From the NCBI GenBank assembly GCA_000310025.1, contig FN648702.1:1-64000 (forward strand): a stretch of 64,000 bases of DNA. The letters run 5' to 3'. This DNA is from Ectocarpus siliculosus. Lineage: Eukaryota > Sar > Phaeophyceae > Ectocarpales > Ectocarpaceae. The notes beneath the pieces were generated by a model. It was not told the DNA's origin and made no database searches. It saw only the letters and a list, made by a program, of their open reading frames with translations. This document shows positions 13,301-24,822 of the stretch, one piece after another (position 1 is the stretch's first letter; each line of letters starts with the position of its first letter). A program made the translations under genes and the position numbers.

Positions 13301-14491
13301 TCAAGCGTCATTTGAGATGCCATATTTTTCTTCTCTGGTATCGCTGCCATCGATTTGTTGATGCCGTCGGGAAATGAGCCTTCGGGTTCCCCTTTATCTC
13401 ACACCTACCTCCCCCTCTTGCGACACTTCCCCCTTCTTTGATGACTTCGGCAATCCAGGTATCATCGCCTCCAAGCGCTGCAACGGCGTGTCTATCCAGG
13501 GCAACGAAGTGTACGGCGGTGCCGAGACTTCTGCGGGCATCTTCCTGCACCGCAGCAGTGACGACGCCATCGTCAAGGGTGAGTCGTATTGCTTTGTTCT
13601 TGGCGGTGCTCGGGTGTGTTGCTGTGGGCCCTGCCGTTGGCCGTTTCTTTCGCGCGCACTCCTGTCCTTTCGATGCTACTGTTTTTCCTACATAGATGCT
13701 GGCCTGCCTCCACCCCCCCCTCCCGCCTCCTTTGAACTGTATACGAAAATCTGACCCCCGTTGTTTTTTTCTATTGCTCTCAGGGAACTACGTGCACGAC
13801 AACGGCGACGCCGGGTTGGCAATGCTCGAGTCGTTCAACGCCGATGTGTCCGAGAACACGTTCGAGAACAACAAGTACGGCGTGCGGTTGAGCGTGGGCT
13901 GTGCCGACAACGTCTTCTCCAACAACACCATCAGCAACAACGCCGAGTAAGTACGGCCGGGTTTGTTTCTCATCCAAACGTGCGACATCCACTCTGCCGT
14001 TTACCACCTGGTATATCGGCATTGATCCACGTGAAAATGGCACAGCAATGGTGCTCGTCTGCCGGAGCACTCACCCCCCATGATGCCCCCCGCCCCCATT
14101 TTGTTCCGAAAAGCGATGTACTCACCCGAACCCCCTCCCCCCTCTCTCCGCCCTTTTCAGGTACAACGCCTATTCGTACCTTGGGACGGACGAGCCGGAC
14201 GTTGTTTCTTCCGGGCGGTCCCAGAACAACGTATTCTCACAGAACTCCTTCTCCGGCGCTGAGGAGACGATCAAGATCAAGGAGGCCGACGGCACCCAGT
14301 TCCTCGACAACATCTTCGAGATTGGCGATGCCGATGGCCTGGTGGTGCGGTTCGACAATGCCACCGAGAACCTCATGCAGGGCAACACCGGGCTCGACGA
14401 CGGGGAGTTCGAGCTCAAGGTGGACAACGACGCCTGCTTTGACGGGGAGTCGGACTCCGGCTACGAGCCCGTCTGCTGAGTGACATAGCCG
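7331..14491. repeat. Tandem unit 2 of the epimerase array (about 7.16 kb)
   Basis: Second copy of the unit. It differs from unit 1 by scattered substitutions and small indels (a few bases near 7856 and 9010, 11 bases near 11857), plus a 161-base shortening of the last intron (214 against 375 bases). Its spacer, 7331-10771, shows the same lack of convincing genes as in unit 1. Confidence 0.95.
10772..14479 (+). CDS. Mannuronan C-5-epimerase-like secreted beta-helix protein, copy 2
   Basis: Nine exons: 10772-11125, 11527-11640, 11960-12175, 12460-12574, 12789-12842, 13102-13173, 13459-13578, 13784-13946, 14161-14479. The protein has 508 residues, with the same signal peptide and the same Y-G-F-D-P-H motif at 284-289 as copy 1. 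I count four amino-acid differences: F384L, V454I, V457I and A500S, all conservative and away from the motif. The reading frame and all splice sites are intact, so both copies look functional. The two spacers are almost identical, so the copies probably share cis-regulation; dosage gain is the simplest consequence. Function is inferred as for copy 1. Confidence 0.9.
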
Positions 14492-15805
14492 TACTCCGCT
14501 TGTGTGCAGATTTTGTGGACGGCCAAAACGGCTGCTGTATAGTATAGAGGTGTTGGTTTTGCTAGCTCTCAGCAGGGTACAACAACTCGGTCGTACGTCG
14601 GATTGTGCCGGCAGCATAATCATTATCAAATTTGGCTGCATTACTGTTGTTCTCACCTTTTGTCATGGCATGGTTGTTCGTCCTTGGCATCCAAATTGTA
14701 AGGGGATTAGGGTTCCTTTCGTTGTACTTGTACGATTGTCGTCGTTCGCGATTGAATTTTTCTCGCGGACGCTACCTAGATTTCGTCGCTCTCGTGATTG
14801 TTGGTGTTTGTCGTGTCGATATTTCTGTTTCACGCCATCTAGATTTTCATCGCCCTCGTGATAATTGGTGGTGATCGTTGTGTTGTGAGTTGATATTTAA
14901 CGCGTGGTGTGCATGCCCCGTACTATCTCAGCGTAAAGAAACGCGAATTATTGTTGACTTGCGGTGTGATGTGGAGTGGTTGTCGAGGACGCAAGCTGAG
15001 AGGCAACAAAGAATATGATAATGGCCAAACAAGCGGTGTTCTGAGAGTATGTTAACACCTTGTTTGGCCCTTGCTTCGAATGTTGTTGTCTTTGTATGTG
15101 AGCATCGTGTGTTTGGTCCAGGCTACAGTACTATTATTGAAAGTCGTGATATATTCTGGTTGTTTGTGTTACATCTTGTTTTCGGGTACGATGGTACAGC
15201 CGTTTCCTTTTACCAGCACTGTGTGGAATTGTTGGGTGGTTTGTTTCGTGATAAGCAGGAAGGCGGATGCCATTTCCGCTTGTCATGCGGGACGTGGAGA
15301 GATCGGCCGAACGTACGTATTTTGAAGCAACAAGGCCGCCCTTCGGTGATACTGATGCAATAGAGCTTCCATGCGACCAACTGGTGTTGAGAAGGTATAT
15401 TTCCCTTGAGAGGACCTTGTGCAAATACCAAAGGCGTGTGTGAGTTTCAGTTTCGAGCTTAGGGTTCGAGAAAGTGTAGGCATTTTCGTATTTGAATGTT
15501 GCGATATGTCCTCCAAAGAGACATTGATCACGTTAATTGTTTTAGGGAATTGCCCACGTCGAGACCCACCCGACCATCTTCGAGCTTTAGGCGTCCAAAC
15601 GCCATGCCACGCGCTTCCGTGCGAAGCACAACAGGCACGAGAAGCACAGGAGGGAGAAGAGTGGTTTCATTCTTGTGTCGTGTTGATGTTATCGCCCTAG
15701 AAAGGCGGTGTTGCTACGTTGTTCGGGAACGAATATCGACATGTCTGTGCGTACATTGACGATGAATGATTTGTATCCCACAACAGAATGACAAAACAAC
15801 CATGC
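14492..15805. repeat. Third, diverged and truncated copy of the array spacer
   Basis: It begins with the same sequence as positions 1 and 7331 and stays alignable, with many substitutions and indels, to about position 1320 of unit 1. Compared with unit 1 it has an extra ~90 bases near 15606-15700. No epimerase exon follows. It marks the right border of the array and is clearly older than the split between units 1 and 2. Confidence 0.85.
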
Positions 15806-16945
15806 AACACAAAGGTGTACTACATGTACCGTGATCAACATGATACCTGAGGGCGTGCAACGGGTTGCCCCCCAGCCCCCCATTGTGGCGGGCGGTCAGA
15901 ATGAGACGGTTGAGAGGAACAAGTGTTGGGAGTGAACAAAATCGGAAGGTCGACGGGTGTTTGGAGAAAAATTGTCCAATCATCCGAGGAGAGGGGACCT
16001 GTATTAGAGGCGTTCCGGCATCACTTAGTGGGGATGACAAAAGTTGCGAGGAGCGCAAGAGGTAGAATGTGAGGTCGTGTTATGGCAGGAATTGACACAG
16101 CGTGGTTCGCGTAATAGAGTGGCATGAATTTCGCTCGATGCTCCAATCGTAAGACATGGAACCTCACGGAAATCACTGGTGGGAACACTCCAGTACCTCG
16201 GTGTTAGTTGCTGCAATCCAGCCCTTTCATGAGGAACCAATTTGCGTCAGGTGCCCGAACGAGCGATGATGAAGAGGGAACATTCACGCGTGGGCACTCC
16301 CACAGGAGCTGCTACAGCTGGACACCGTAAACCCCAACCCAAAGAAAACGGATCCATAGCAAGTCCGGCGACCAGTTGCCATAGAAAACGAGTTGGCATT
16401 CGTTCAGGACGAATCGAAAAATGGCAACTCATAGACTAGAACAATCGATTGAGTGTTCACCAAAAACGTGCCCCATCTGCATACATACTTATTTATTAAT
16501 CACATCACCGAGGTTCTCAATACAATGCAACGCGGAGAAGCAGCACGGATTTCCAATTATGGTAACAACCATTCCGTTGCAACCTGTCGCAAAACATGCA
16601 CATGCATGTCCTGGCCCCTTTTGCCACAGGCTGAAGTGTGAGAGCCCTAAGCCAAAGCATACTTGCAAACGAATGGGGAAATTGGTCTTGGACACAGGGA
16701 AATACTGACTACGCTGAGAGCTCTAACGTTTGCGTGCCCGTTAACATCCCGAGAACGCATAAGGACGACAGCGTTCCATCGCCTTCACCCCACCCACTAC
16801 AGAACACGGGTCTAGAATCCCTATCAGCGAGCGGCAGCGGAAAAATCAGTCATGGTGGACACGCTAGACTCGGTGTTGCTCTGGTGGTCGGACGCCCCCC
16901 CGAACTTTCCTGCAGCCCCGCTGCCGTCACCGCTGAAGCTGGCCG
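15806..16945. other. Spacer without a recognised gene
   Basis: No ORF here has domain-like features. The leftmost part, 16824-16945, contains sequence that would be the original 3' end of the minus-strand gene to the right if its frame had not shifted (see the 19-bp repeat at 16926). Confidence 0.6.
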
Positions 16946-16982
16946 TCACCGCTGAAGCTGGCCGTCACCGCTGAAGCTGGCC
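16926..16982. repeat. 19-bp tandem triplication inside a coding exon
   Basis: Three perfect copies of a 19-base unit lie at 16926-16944, 16945-16963 and 16964-16982. On the minus strand the unit encodes part of a Gly/Ser-rich tail. Because 19 is not a multiple of three, the two extra copies (38 bases) change the reading frame and bring a TGA into frame at 16946-16948. Confidence 0.9.
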
Positions 16983-17858
16983 CCCTCCTCGCCAAGGCTG
17001 CTGGTGCTACCGATGCTGCTCCCCCCGTACCAACTGCCGCCGCCTCCGCCGCCGAGGTATGTTCTGTTCCATGCCACGCTCCCAAACACCCGGCTGCCAA
17101 CGTCGGTGTAGGCGCTGCACACGCTGGGGGCGTGTAATGCTTGGCTGGCTAAGGATGAGCAAGAGGATATACGGGCGATGGTCATGCTCTGTCGACGTTG
17201 CTTAGAAACCGGGGAAAGAGACTCGTTGGAGTAGTCAGAGGAGTAAAGGCTCGAGCCGGTCGAGTGCACCCGACGGTGGACCGCCACCGGGACAACCTGG
17301 TGTAACGTGGGTCGGGCATAGAGAGTCGGTCTCTCAGGGGTCTAACGGGACATAGCAGGAGTCGTGTTGATTGCACGGATGGATGTTTTTATTGCAGTAG
17401 ACTACATAGTTTCGGGCAGAAAAAGCCTAAATTTGGGTGTTGATTCTTGTGTAGTCACGATCGATCGCAGTCTCTCTGGCTCGCGCTGCGGAGGAGGGAG
17501 GGATGGGAGCGAAGTGAAATTGTCGCGGGTCAGTGCCGCTGATGCCACCAGCAGATCATACTGGGCTGACGTCTGGTCATTGATAAACCTATTAGCGCGG
17601 TCAGTACGACAAAAAATGGGCACACCGTACCTTTCGAGCCTTGACTGGGCCGCCTTGCGTGGACGCCAACGGTGGCTCATCGGGGTGATCGCCGATGTTG
17701 TTGTTCCCGCCGTACCCCCGCCCGCCGTGTCCATCACCACCGTCACCGTCACCGTCACCGACACCGCTCCCCCCGTCACGGCCCCCATCATGTTCCCCCC
17801 TCGACAAACAGACCAACGAACGGCCGTTTCGGTTTCTACTCGCTTGGACGTCCTTCAT
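16946..17858 (-). CDS. Probable 3' exons of the membrane-protein gene (or a separate small gene)
   Basis: Two exons, 17858-17631 and 17296-16946, with GT-AG junctions in phase 0. The first encodes a Gly/Asp-rich run followed by a segment containing IGDHPDEPP; the second encodes Ser/Tyr/Gly-rich sequence. They can be joined to the upstream gene if its exon at 19654 is spliced at 18878 instead of running to the stop at 18845; the phases agree. With one copy of the 19-bp repeat instead of three, the frame would run on to a TGA at 16824-16826 through a natural-looking Ser/Thr/Ala-rich end. Function is unknown. The link to the upstream gene is an inference, and the first codon of the first exon is ATG, so a separate gene cannot be excluded. 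Confidence 0.5.
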
Positions 17859-18844
17859 CTGCCAACCAGTTGCTTCTGATGTATAGTAGGTGGTCGGTGG
17901 CGTGGAGCGAGACAAGCGGGCAAGACGAGAGCGATTCAACACGGTTCGAGAGGTGCAGGCAGCGGGCGGGGACCTAACAATAGGGTCAAAACAGTGAGAT
18001 CTGTCCAGGTTGCTTACAAAGCCAAGCAAGCTGTTCAGTTGGCTGGCGGGGCGGCGTATTGGTAAGAGTGGAAACAGTATCAACCGAATATCTACATCAA
18101 CGGCAGTCTCCCTGCATTCCATTTGCGGAGGTGGGCAGCAATGGGTTGCATTCATACCTACTTCAACATAGGGTACCTACATCCATGAGTGATATATGGA
18201 GATGACGATGCAGATACGTGTCCATGTCGTATGCAACACTACAAATGTACAGACTCAAACGGGTGATAGGGCGCCATTCCGATAGAGGAGGAGACGGGAA
18301 CACCCGTACAATAGCCACAAGACGTGAAAAAGGAACACTCGTGAGTTGGTACGAAGAAGGGAACTCGAGAACGTACATTAGTGAGCAAAGAGGTGACCGT
18401 TGTACATCACAACACGGTGGGGATGAGACGAGACTCCGGCGTGAAATCAGGGACAAGAATCCACACACCAACACAACAAGTGTGGCAACGGCGTCGGGAT
18501 AACAACAAAATGCACGGCGAGTTCACCAGGGGTACATCCGGAGCTTCATATCGAAAGGGCGTTTGTGGATTTCGACGACGTCCCCCAACCCCGAAGACGA
18601 AGACTTGTTCTCTTTCAGACGTTTTTTGTTGTGTGCCGTTGGCCATTCGTATCGTACCACTTGCCTCCCGACGTACTCCACACCTCCCTTGCCGGCTACA
18701 TAAAGGGTGTCATTGAGTGTTTGGGCGGCTGACTGCGCAGTACAGTGGTTTAGGCTTTGGGAGAATCATGGCTACACTGATCTTCCACCTAATCCTGCAT
18801 TGCCATAACCTACGCGTTTGGTACAGGCCCAACCCTGGCCCTAA

Positions 18845-21800
18845 CTACAGTCTAAGTTCCTCGCTCGAACCTTCTACGTCGCCGCTTCCCCAGATGTTGC
18901 TTCCGTGCTCCCGAAGCAACGCCGTCGCGTCTTCCTCTTTGCTCTGAGCCGGCGATGCTGCCCCCTCCACCCTCAAGACCGATGCTGTCATCCGCGAGGC
19001 GTTCGGGCACGCGGCCGTCAACTGGCGCGCGCCGCCCGTCTTGCCGCTGGTCGTGCAGTCATCGCCCCGCACACTGGCCTGCTGAGCAGCCGCAGCAGCG
19101 GTGTTTGTTTCGCGGTAGCTGTCGAGGCTGCGGTTGCGGACGCGAACGACCTCGGAAGCCGTGGGGGGCCGAGAGGGGCGGCTCTCTAGCCCGTGCTGCT
19201 GCTGCTGCTGCTGCTGCTTTTGTTGAGTCCATAAAGGGGGAATGTAAGAGGCTTCTCGGCCTGGTGCGCTGCGATTGGAGTTCTCTTTGGCTGTCTGTGG
19301 TGCAGCAACGCGTGGCGGAGGGTAGAATGTGATTCGGACATCGTCTAGTGCGAGCATGGACCCCGAAAAGCTTGCTACCAATAGCTCGTCACGGGTGTCG
19401 AAACGGTTCTGATTTTGATTGACAAGAAACAACGGCGGAGAAACAGGCCCGGTGTCCGTAGTTCGAGACGTTTCTTGGCTAGAAACACAACCGGTGATTT
19501 CGAGATCTGCCCCAACGCCGTTCTCTTTCCTCCTCCCCTCGCCAGTCTGCTCTTTTTGCCCGAACCGCCTGCCTGTCGCCAGCAGGGCGCTCCCCCCTTC
19601 AAGGCTAGTCAACACGGAACACCCCACCGGCTCTACGGGCATAACAGGCGGAGCCTGAAACACCACCTCGTCTTAATCTATCCCCAGGATGTTGCGTTCG
19701 AAATCCTGACCTGGGGCTCTCTACACGCCCCCGCCGCCCCGCCGCTCGTCTTCCTGTTGCCTCTGCGTTTCGCACGGCCGGGTTGCTTTATTTCAGGCTC
19801 TTCGTCGAAGATGGAGTCGAACGTGGCACCGGAGTCGGTGGTCCTGTGGCTGCCCAGATTGGCAGTAGCTTGTGTGAGCTGCGCTGTTTGAATCGACGAC
19901 GCCTCTTTGCTGAGGGCGGGGCTCTTCCCGGGCAGAGGCTCGCTGGGCTGCGCCGCCGGTGTGGCGGACACCCCCCCCCAGGCCTTGCGGTTGTCGGGGC
20001 CCCCACCGCTGCCGTAGGTGCGGTCTGAATTGGTTTCCCAGCCTCGACCGCCTGCTGCGCCTGAGGACGGTGGCGGTGGGGCGTGGTAGGGCATTTCCTT
20101 GGTTAAGACATCATTCTTCCGCAATCTCGACAGATGATATATTACGGTCCCAGCGGCCGGCCGAGTTGCTCGGTCCGTAGCCGGGTCGATGTTCCGCTTG
20201 AAACGCCATGTTCGAGCAACGGAAAGGGCGGGAAACAGGAGTCGTAAAGACCACAGCGAACATGCAAGCAAGCGAGCAAAGCACGCAAGACTCACTTTCG
20301 CTGCCGGTGATTGGGGAAAAGATTGAGGCGTGCCGGTCGGATTCGGACTCCCATTCCCCGCTGCTGTAGTCGGCCTCAGCAACGGTGGGCAGTCGCTGCT
20401 CGGAGAGGTCGAGACTGCTGCCCGAGATTCCCCGCATCCTGCGCCCGGGCCACTGCCCCTCGTCCTCCAGCTCCTGGTTCTCCTTGCGCGGTCCGCACCC
20501 CTGCGCCCGGCGAGTGGCACTTGCCCGGGCGTACGTGGGGTTGTCGGCGGCAACTCCGGACGTGGCGTACCTACTCGGCCGGCGTTGTTGCGACGGCGAA
20601 TGTAGTGACATGGTGTTTTGGGAGGGTGTCCGGCTTTGGAAATAAAGATAAACGTGGTTCTTGGTGCATTAGCGGCATCTACTCGTTACTTTGTTTACGG
20701 CCAGCGGGTACAGAAGGCTAGGGTTCATTCAGGTTCGCGCGCGGATCGTTGCGGTCGGGGCACGAGAGACTCAGGTTGCTAGCGTCGACCGTCCTCTCGT
20801 GCTCTTCGCCGAGTGACTTCCCCTTCCACCGTCTTGCCCGAAGGGTCTGCGATGTGCCATTTCGCATGCCGCCCCAACGAAGAGATCGCGAAAGGATATG
20901 GCAGCGGCATAGATATCCGAGATCAGGGCGGACACGAGAGGCCAGCAAGGCTTAACCCACCGATAGTCTGTGCAACCCCGCGAGTACCCGAGGTCGTGCG
21001 TGGGCACAACATGTTACCAACAATTCTGTGTATGCAAGTGCGGTCGTTCTTATTGATTACCTTAGGCGGGAATGCGGTCGATCGGCCAGCAGTGTACAGT
21101 AAAAAACGGTCTGCGCTACAGTACACCCCTCTGGCACAGCAAACGGCGGTGGTCACATACCCAGGGCTCTCGACGTCCCCGTACAACTGCCGGTCTCCAC
21201 GGCCCCCTCCGTGCATAGGGTTGTCGAAGGTGAACTTTGTTGCGTTGCAGGCGAACAGCCGCAGGGCAAGCGAAGGGGTTTCGTGATCAAGTACAGAGGG
21301 GGTTATAGACGATAACATGTGGTGCGTTTTCACGTATGGCCAGGTCGGAAGGTGACCATGGAGGTACAACACAAGCCAGTGACAACAGAAATACGAGAGA
21401 AATCAGAGATGACACGCCCTGTACCCGCGGGACTTTTCAATACCACTTCGTGCAAGAAATGAGTCCTCAAGCCTGTTATCAATAGGTCGACAAGAGGCAG
21501 GTACCAACTAGCCTCACGGTCCTATCCCCCAAGCCCAACTCCAAGGCTCAACCGACTCGACCCAACTTGTGCTTTGGAAGACAGATGTCAGCAGCCGTGC
21601 ATGCTAGTAGACTCGTGTACATGCGTCTGCGCAAACTTACCACGACAACTTGCTTAGTGGTTGAGGTACGGCAAAGAGACTTCAAAGGCGTGTGCTGAAG
21701 CGAGGTCTAGATGACCAAACATTCGCCCGAAGAAGTTCCGTCAAAGACGTGAAAGACTCTTCGCCTGCATACCACGGTGGACGTGACGCGCAACAAGTCA

Positions 21801-23435
21801 CCCCAAAGTGAATCATAGACCGTAGTTTCTGGTTTCTTGAGAAGTCAACACAGCAAGGCGTTGGAGGCAGGTGGAAACTGCACCAAGGCGTCAGAAATAT
21901 AAGAGATATGCGCCCTTCCGAGTGGATCCCAACCTAGCCTTGACCCTTCTCTTAGCGCATTGCGGCACAACACTCACCCCACCCTGGGAACCAGAGCTCG
22001 ACCTCAAGCACATGTCGTCTCTGTCGATCAGTGCCAACGCAGGGTTCACCTTCCGGTCGGCGTGCCGGCCCCCGGCGGCGGTCATTTTCGCCGTCACCCA
22101 CCCAGCGCGCCAGACCCCCCCGCTATCCCCGCTGTTTGCTGCGCCGTCGTACTCGTGCCGTCCGGACACCACACCGGGCTGCGGCACAGGCAATCAGGAT
22201 TTGGAAGCGTGTAAACGTGTCACCGGGTGGGTTCGGGTTTCTGATTTCGAGGAGAAGCGGTGCCACGGCGGGGGAACGGCCGCGGGGAATCACGAATACC
22301 ACCATTACTCTGAGCTCCGAGTGCAAGACCGTTCCCAACGCTTTTTTCGATAAAGCGGGAGGCGCTCCCTTGCGGCCAGCGGAGAGCTAGACTTTGATTT
22401 TCACAAGCCCTCCCCCAGACCCGTCCCATGTGCACACACGGGGTCCCCGGACCCTGTGCAAGCAATTATTTTCGATTGATATTGGATTTACTTAGCGAAG
22501 GCGACCCCTCTACCAAATATTTCACCTTTTTCATACGCTGAACAAACACCGCGGGAGCGCCGGCTTTGCTGTGGCCGGCCACAGTCATTATGATGGGCTT
22601 GCCCGTCCAGGACTCGTCCTGGGCGCGCTCGCGCTCGATGCAGCTGTGTATGCAAACTACGATGAAGGCTGGAATGGAAACCAGGCCGATCGCCAGGAGC
22701 CAGGTGTGATACCCGAGGGTCACATCGTCGCCGCCGGGTGTGCTGGAGCCTGAACGAGCGACGCGTAGCGAGTCGGTAGCCGTGTGCTCTCTCGTGTTCA
22801 CAAGGTACAGGTGACTGATGCCAAGAATCGCATGTTTCCAGTGTGGGTTGTGTGCATGACAAGGGAGATCTGTCCGGTTCTGGCTAGCCTGCACAACTTC
22901 GATTGACGGAGAAGACCGAGGGGTGATGAAGAAGAAGCGGGGGCTCTACCGGACCCTGCACATCGGGGCACTCAGGGTCGTCTGGACAACTGCAGCGCGC
23001 AAGGAGGACGCAATGCGATTGCACCCGAGGACGTTTCTAAGGGGACCGGACGATTCATGGCATATGGTCGCAAGAGTTTCGAGAAGCTACCAGACTGGCT
23101 GCGATTCTAACCAAGAATAAAAAGGGTGCGTGTCCTCCTTTCATTGGCATCGAGTGCCCTCTCGGCACACGTGTGTCGTAAGCACCTCCACTTTCCCTGG
23201 TTTCTATAGCATATATTGTCTATACCAATGTGCGTGTATTTCGGTGGGGGTGTGTGGTGTCCTCAAAGTCGCCATGATCTGAGAGTACGCCTGTATTTTG
23301 GGCTTTGGTAAATCCGTATCATATAATGGCACCGGATAGGGTGTTGCATGTGATCTTGTTTCGTGTACGGAAAACCCAACAGAAATCGTTCTCCCCACGG
23401 AATGACAAGCATCGACCAGGAACCGACCACGCCTC

Positions 23436-23471
<36 letters not shown>

Positions 23472-24822
23472 GCTGAACTCGAGCGACCCAACGTCGAACT
23501 CTTTGTCGAATACGAACTTCTGCCCTTGGTAAAAAGCGAGGTTGCTGAAGCCTAGGTCCTCCACATCCACTCCGAGGTCGGTTGCCAGAGAAGACAGGAC
23601 GGCCTTCAACGGACCACGTCATCGAGGATTGGAGGAAGCGAGAAGGGGGGGGTCCGCGGAAGGCATACTCAGGAAGTCGGCAATCGGGGTTCAACGAAAC
23701 ACGAACAAGACAACATACAACTGTTTCGTCTACTGCAACACGCCCTTCCATTTTTCATGCTGGCCTGAGAGTAAGCGAGGGTGAGAGAGGGGACCGGGAA
23801 TCTCAGGGCCAGTCGCTCTTAATCATGGACGGCGAGATCACCTCCGCCCCTGTGCGCCAGGACTCGTCCCACCAGGACATCACGACAAACAAGAATGGGA
23901 TTAATAGCAAGTTTCTAACGCGGCACGCGCCAGCAATGACAAGACAACTAGTGGGGGGTTCTGCCTGTTAAGGTCTCAATGCTTCGACATGGAGACAACG
24001 TCGCGTTGATCCTGTTGCCTGTTTCACTTGGAGGTAGCAGATGTGCCCTACAGTACGTGTGATACCTCCTCCGAGATCTTGCATTCACCACCGTCGTGAT
24101 TGGATAGGATACAAATGAGACCACTTCCGTCCGTGCGGGTAGAGTAAAATTCACCCAGACGTGCGGAGGGAACGCAAGCCGCCGATGCCCACCGTGGTTC
24201 ATCAGCTACAAGGTAGATATTCCTTTCTCCCCGCGCCCCCCAAACTATATAAGACGCCTCGCGTTAATCTTCCATGTGGCGCATAACCCGTGGTACCGTG
24301 CACTGCAGTAGCTCGCACGCCTGGGCTAGGTGCAGTTATCCATTAGCGCCGTTGCTTGTCGCGGTGCGCTACGTGCCCGCCAGCTTCAACCGCGCGGTGC
24401 ATTGCTGTTCGTCTCACCGGGTCTGCAACGTTATTGATGAATGCTGCCGCCAGCTGCGACTCCGTCAATACCTCTCCGTCGTCCCCTTCTGTGCCCTCCC
24501 CTGTGGGCAACTTGAACTCCACCCCGGTGATGTCTCCTAAGCGCCGGCGCCGCCCCAGCTCCTGACGCTGTTCCGACCAAAACGTCGTTGGGTCACGACT
24601 ACTCGCGGCCGCAGCACCTGCCTCCAGCTGGCGGTGCTGCGGCGCTCGTCTCCGTACTCGACTCAATATCTCTTGCTGCCCGTGCCTCTGGCTTTGGCTG
24701 TGCTGCGCCCCTGCTCCAACTGCCGCAAGCATCCTGGAAGCAGGTCCCTGTATAGCAGTGACTTCGGCCTCCACGTCGACCGAATCTTCCCCGTGCGGGC
24801 AGGAGCCGAGACCGCACACCAC
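18845..24822 (-). CDS. Single-pass membrane protein with long low-complexity cytoplasmic tail (5' end missing)
   Basis: Exons on the minus strand: 24822-24418, 23603-23471, 22749-22526, 22178-21978, 21234-21161, 20570-20296, 20196-20146, 20060-19711, 19654-18845 (stop). All are GT-AG and every phase fits, giving 840 residues. The first two exons are probably extracellular and include a compact segment with LATDLGVDVEDLGF. The third carries one strong transmembrane helix (WLLAIGLVSIPAFIVVCI) followed by charged residues. The rest is a Ser/Pro/Gly-rich tail with NPAL, DNPMH and NPTY motifs, an acidic block (SIFDEEPEI) and a Gln run. I cannot name a family. The layout suggests a type I receptor-like or adhesion-like protein, but no ectodomain or signal peptide was found upstream. 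The acceptor at 24822 and the final exon end are the weakest points. Confidence 0.65.
19197..19221. repeat. CTG/CAG repeat coding a Gln run
   Basis: About eight CTG triplets on the + strand that read as poly-Gln in the last exon of the minus-strand membrane-protein gene. Likely polymorphic in length without frame loss. Confidence 0.85.
23437..23468. repeat. (TC)n microsatellite in intron
   Basis: Perfect CT dinucleotide run directly beside the 5' splice site at 23470 of the minus-strand membrane-protein gene, so the donor is followed by GAGAGA repeats. Confidence 0.9.
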
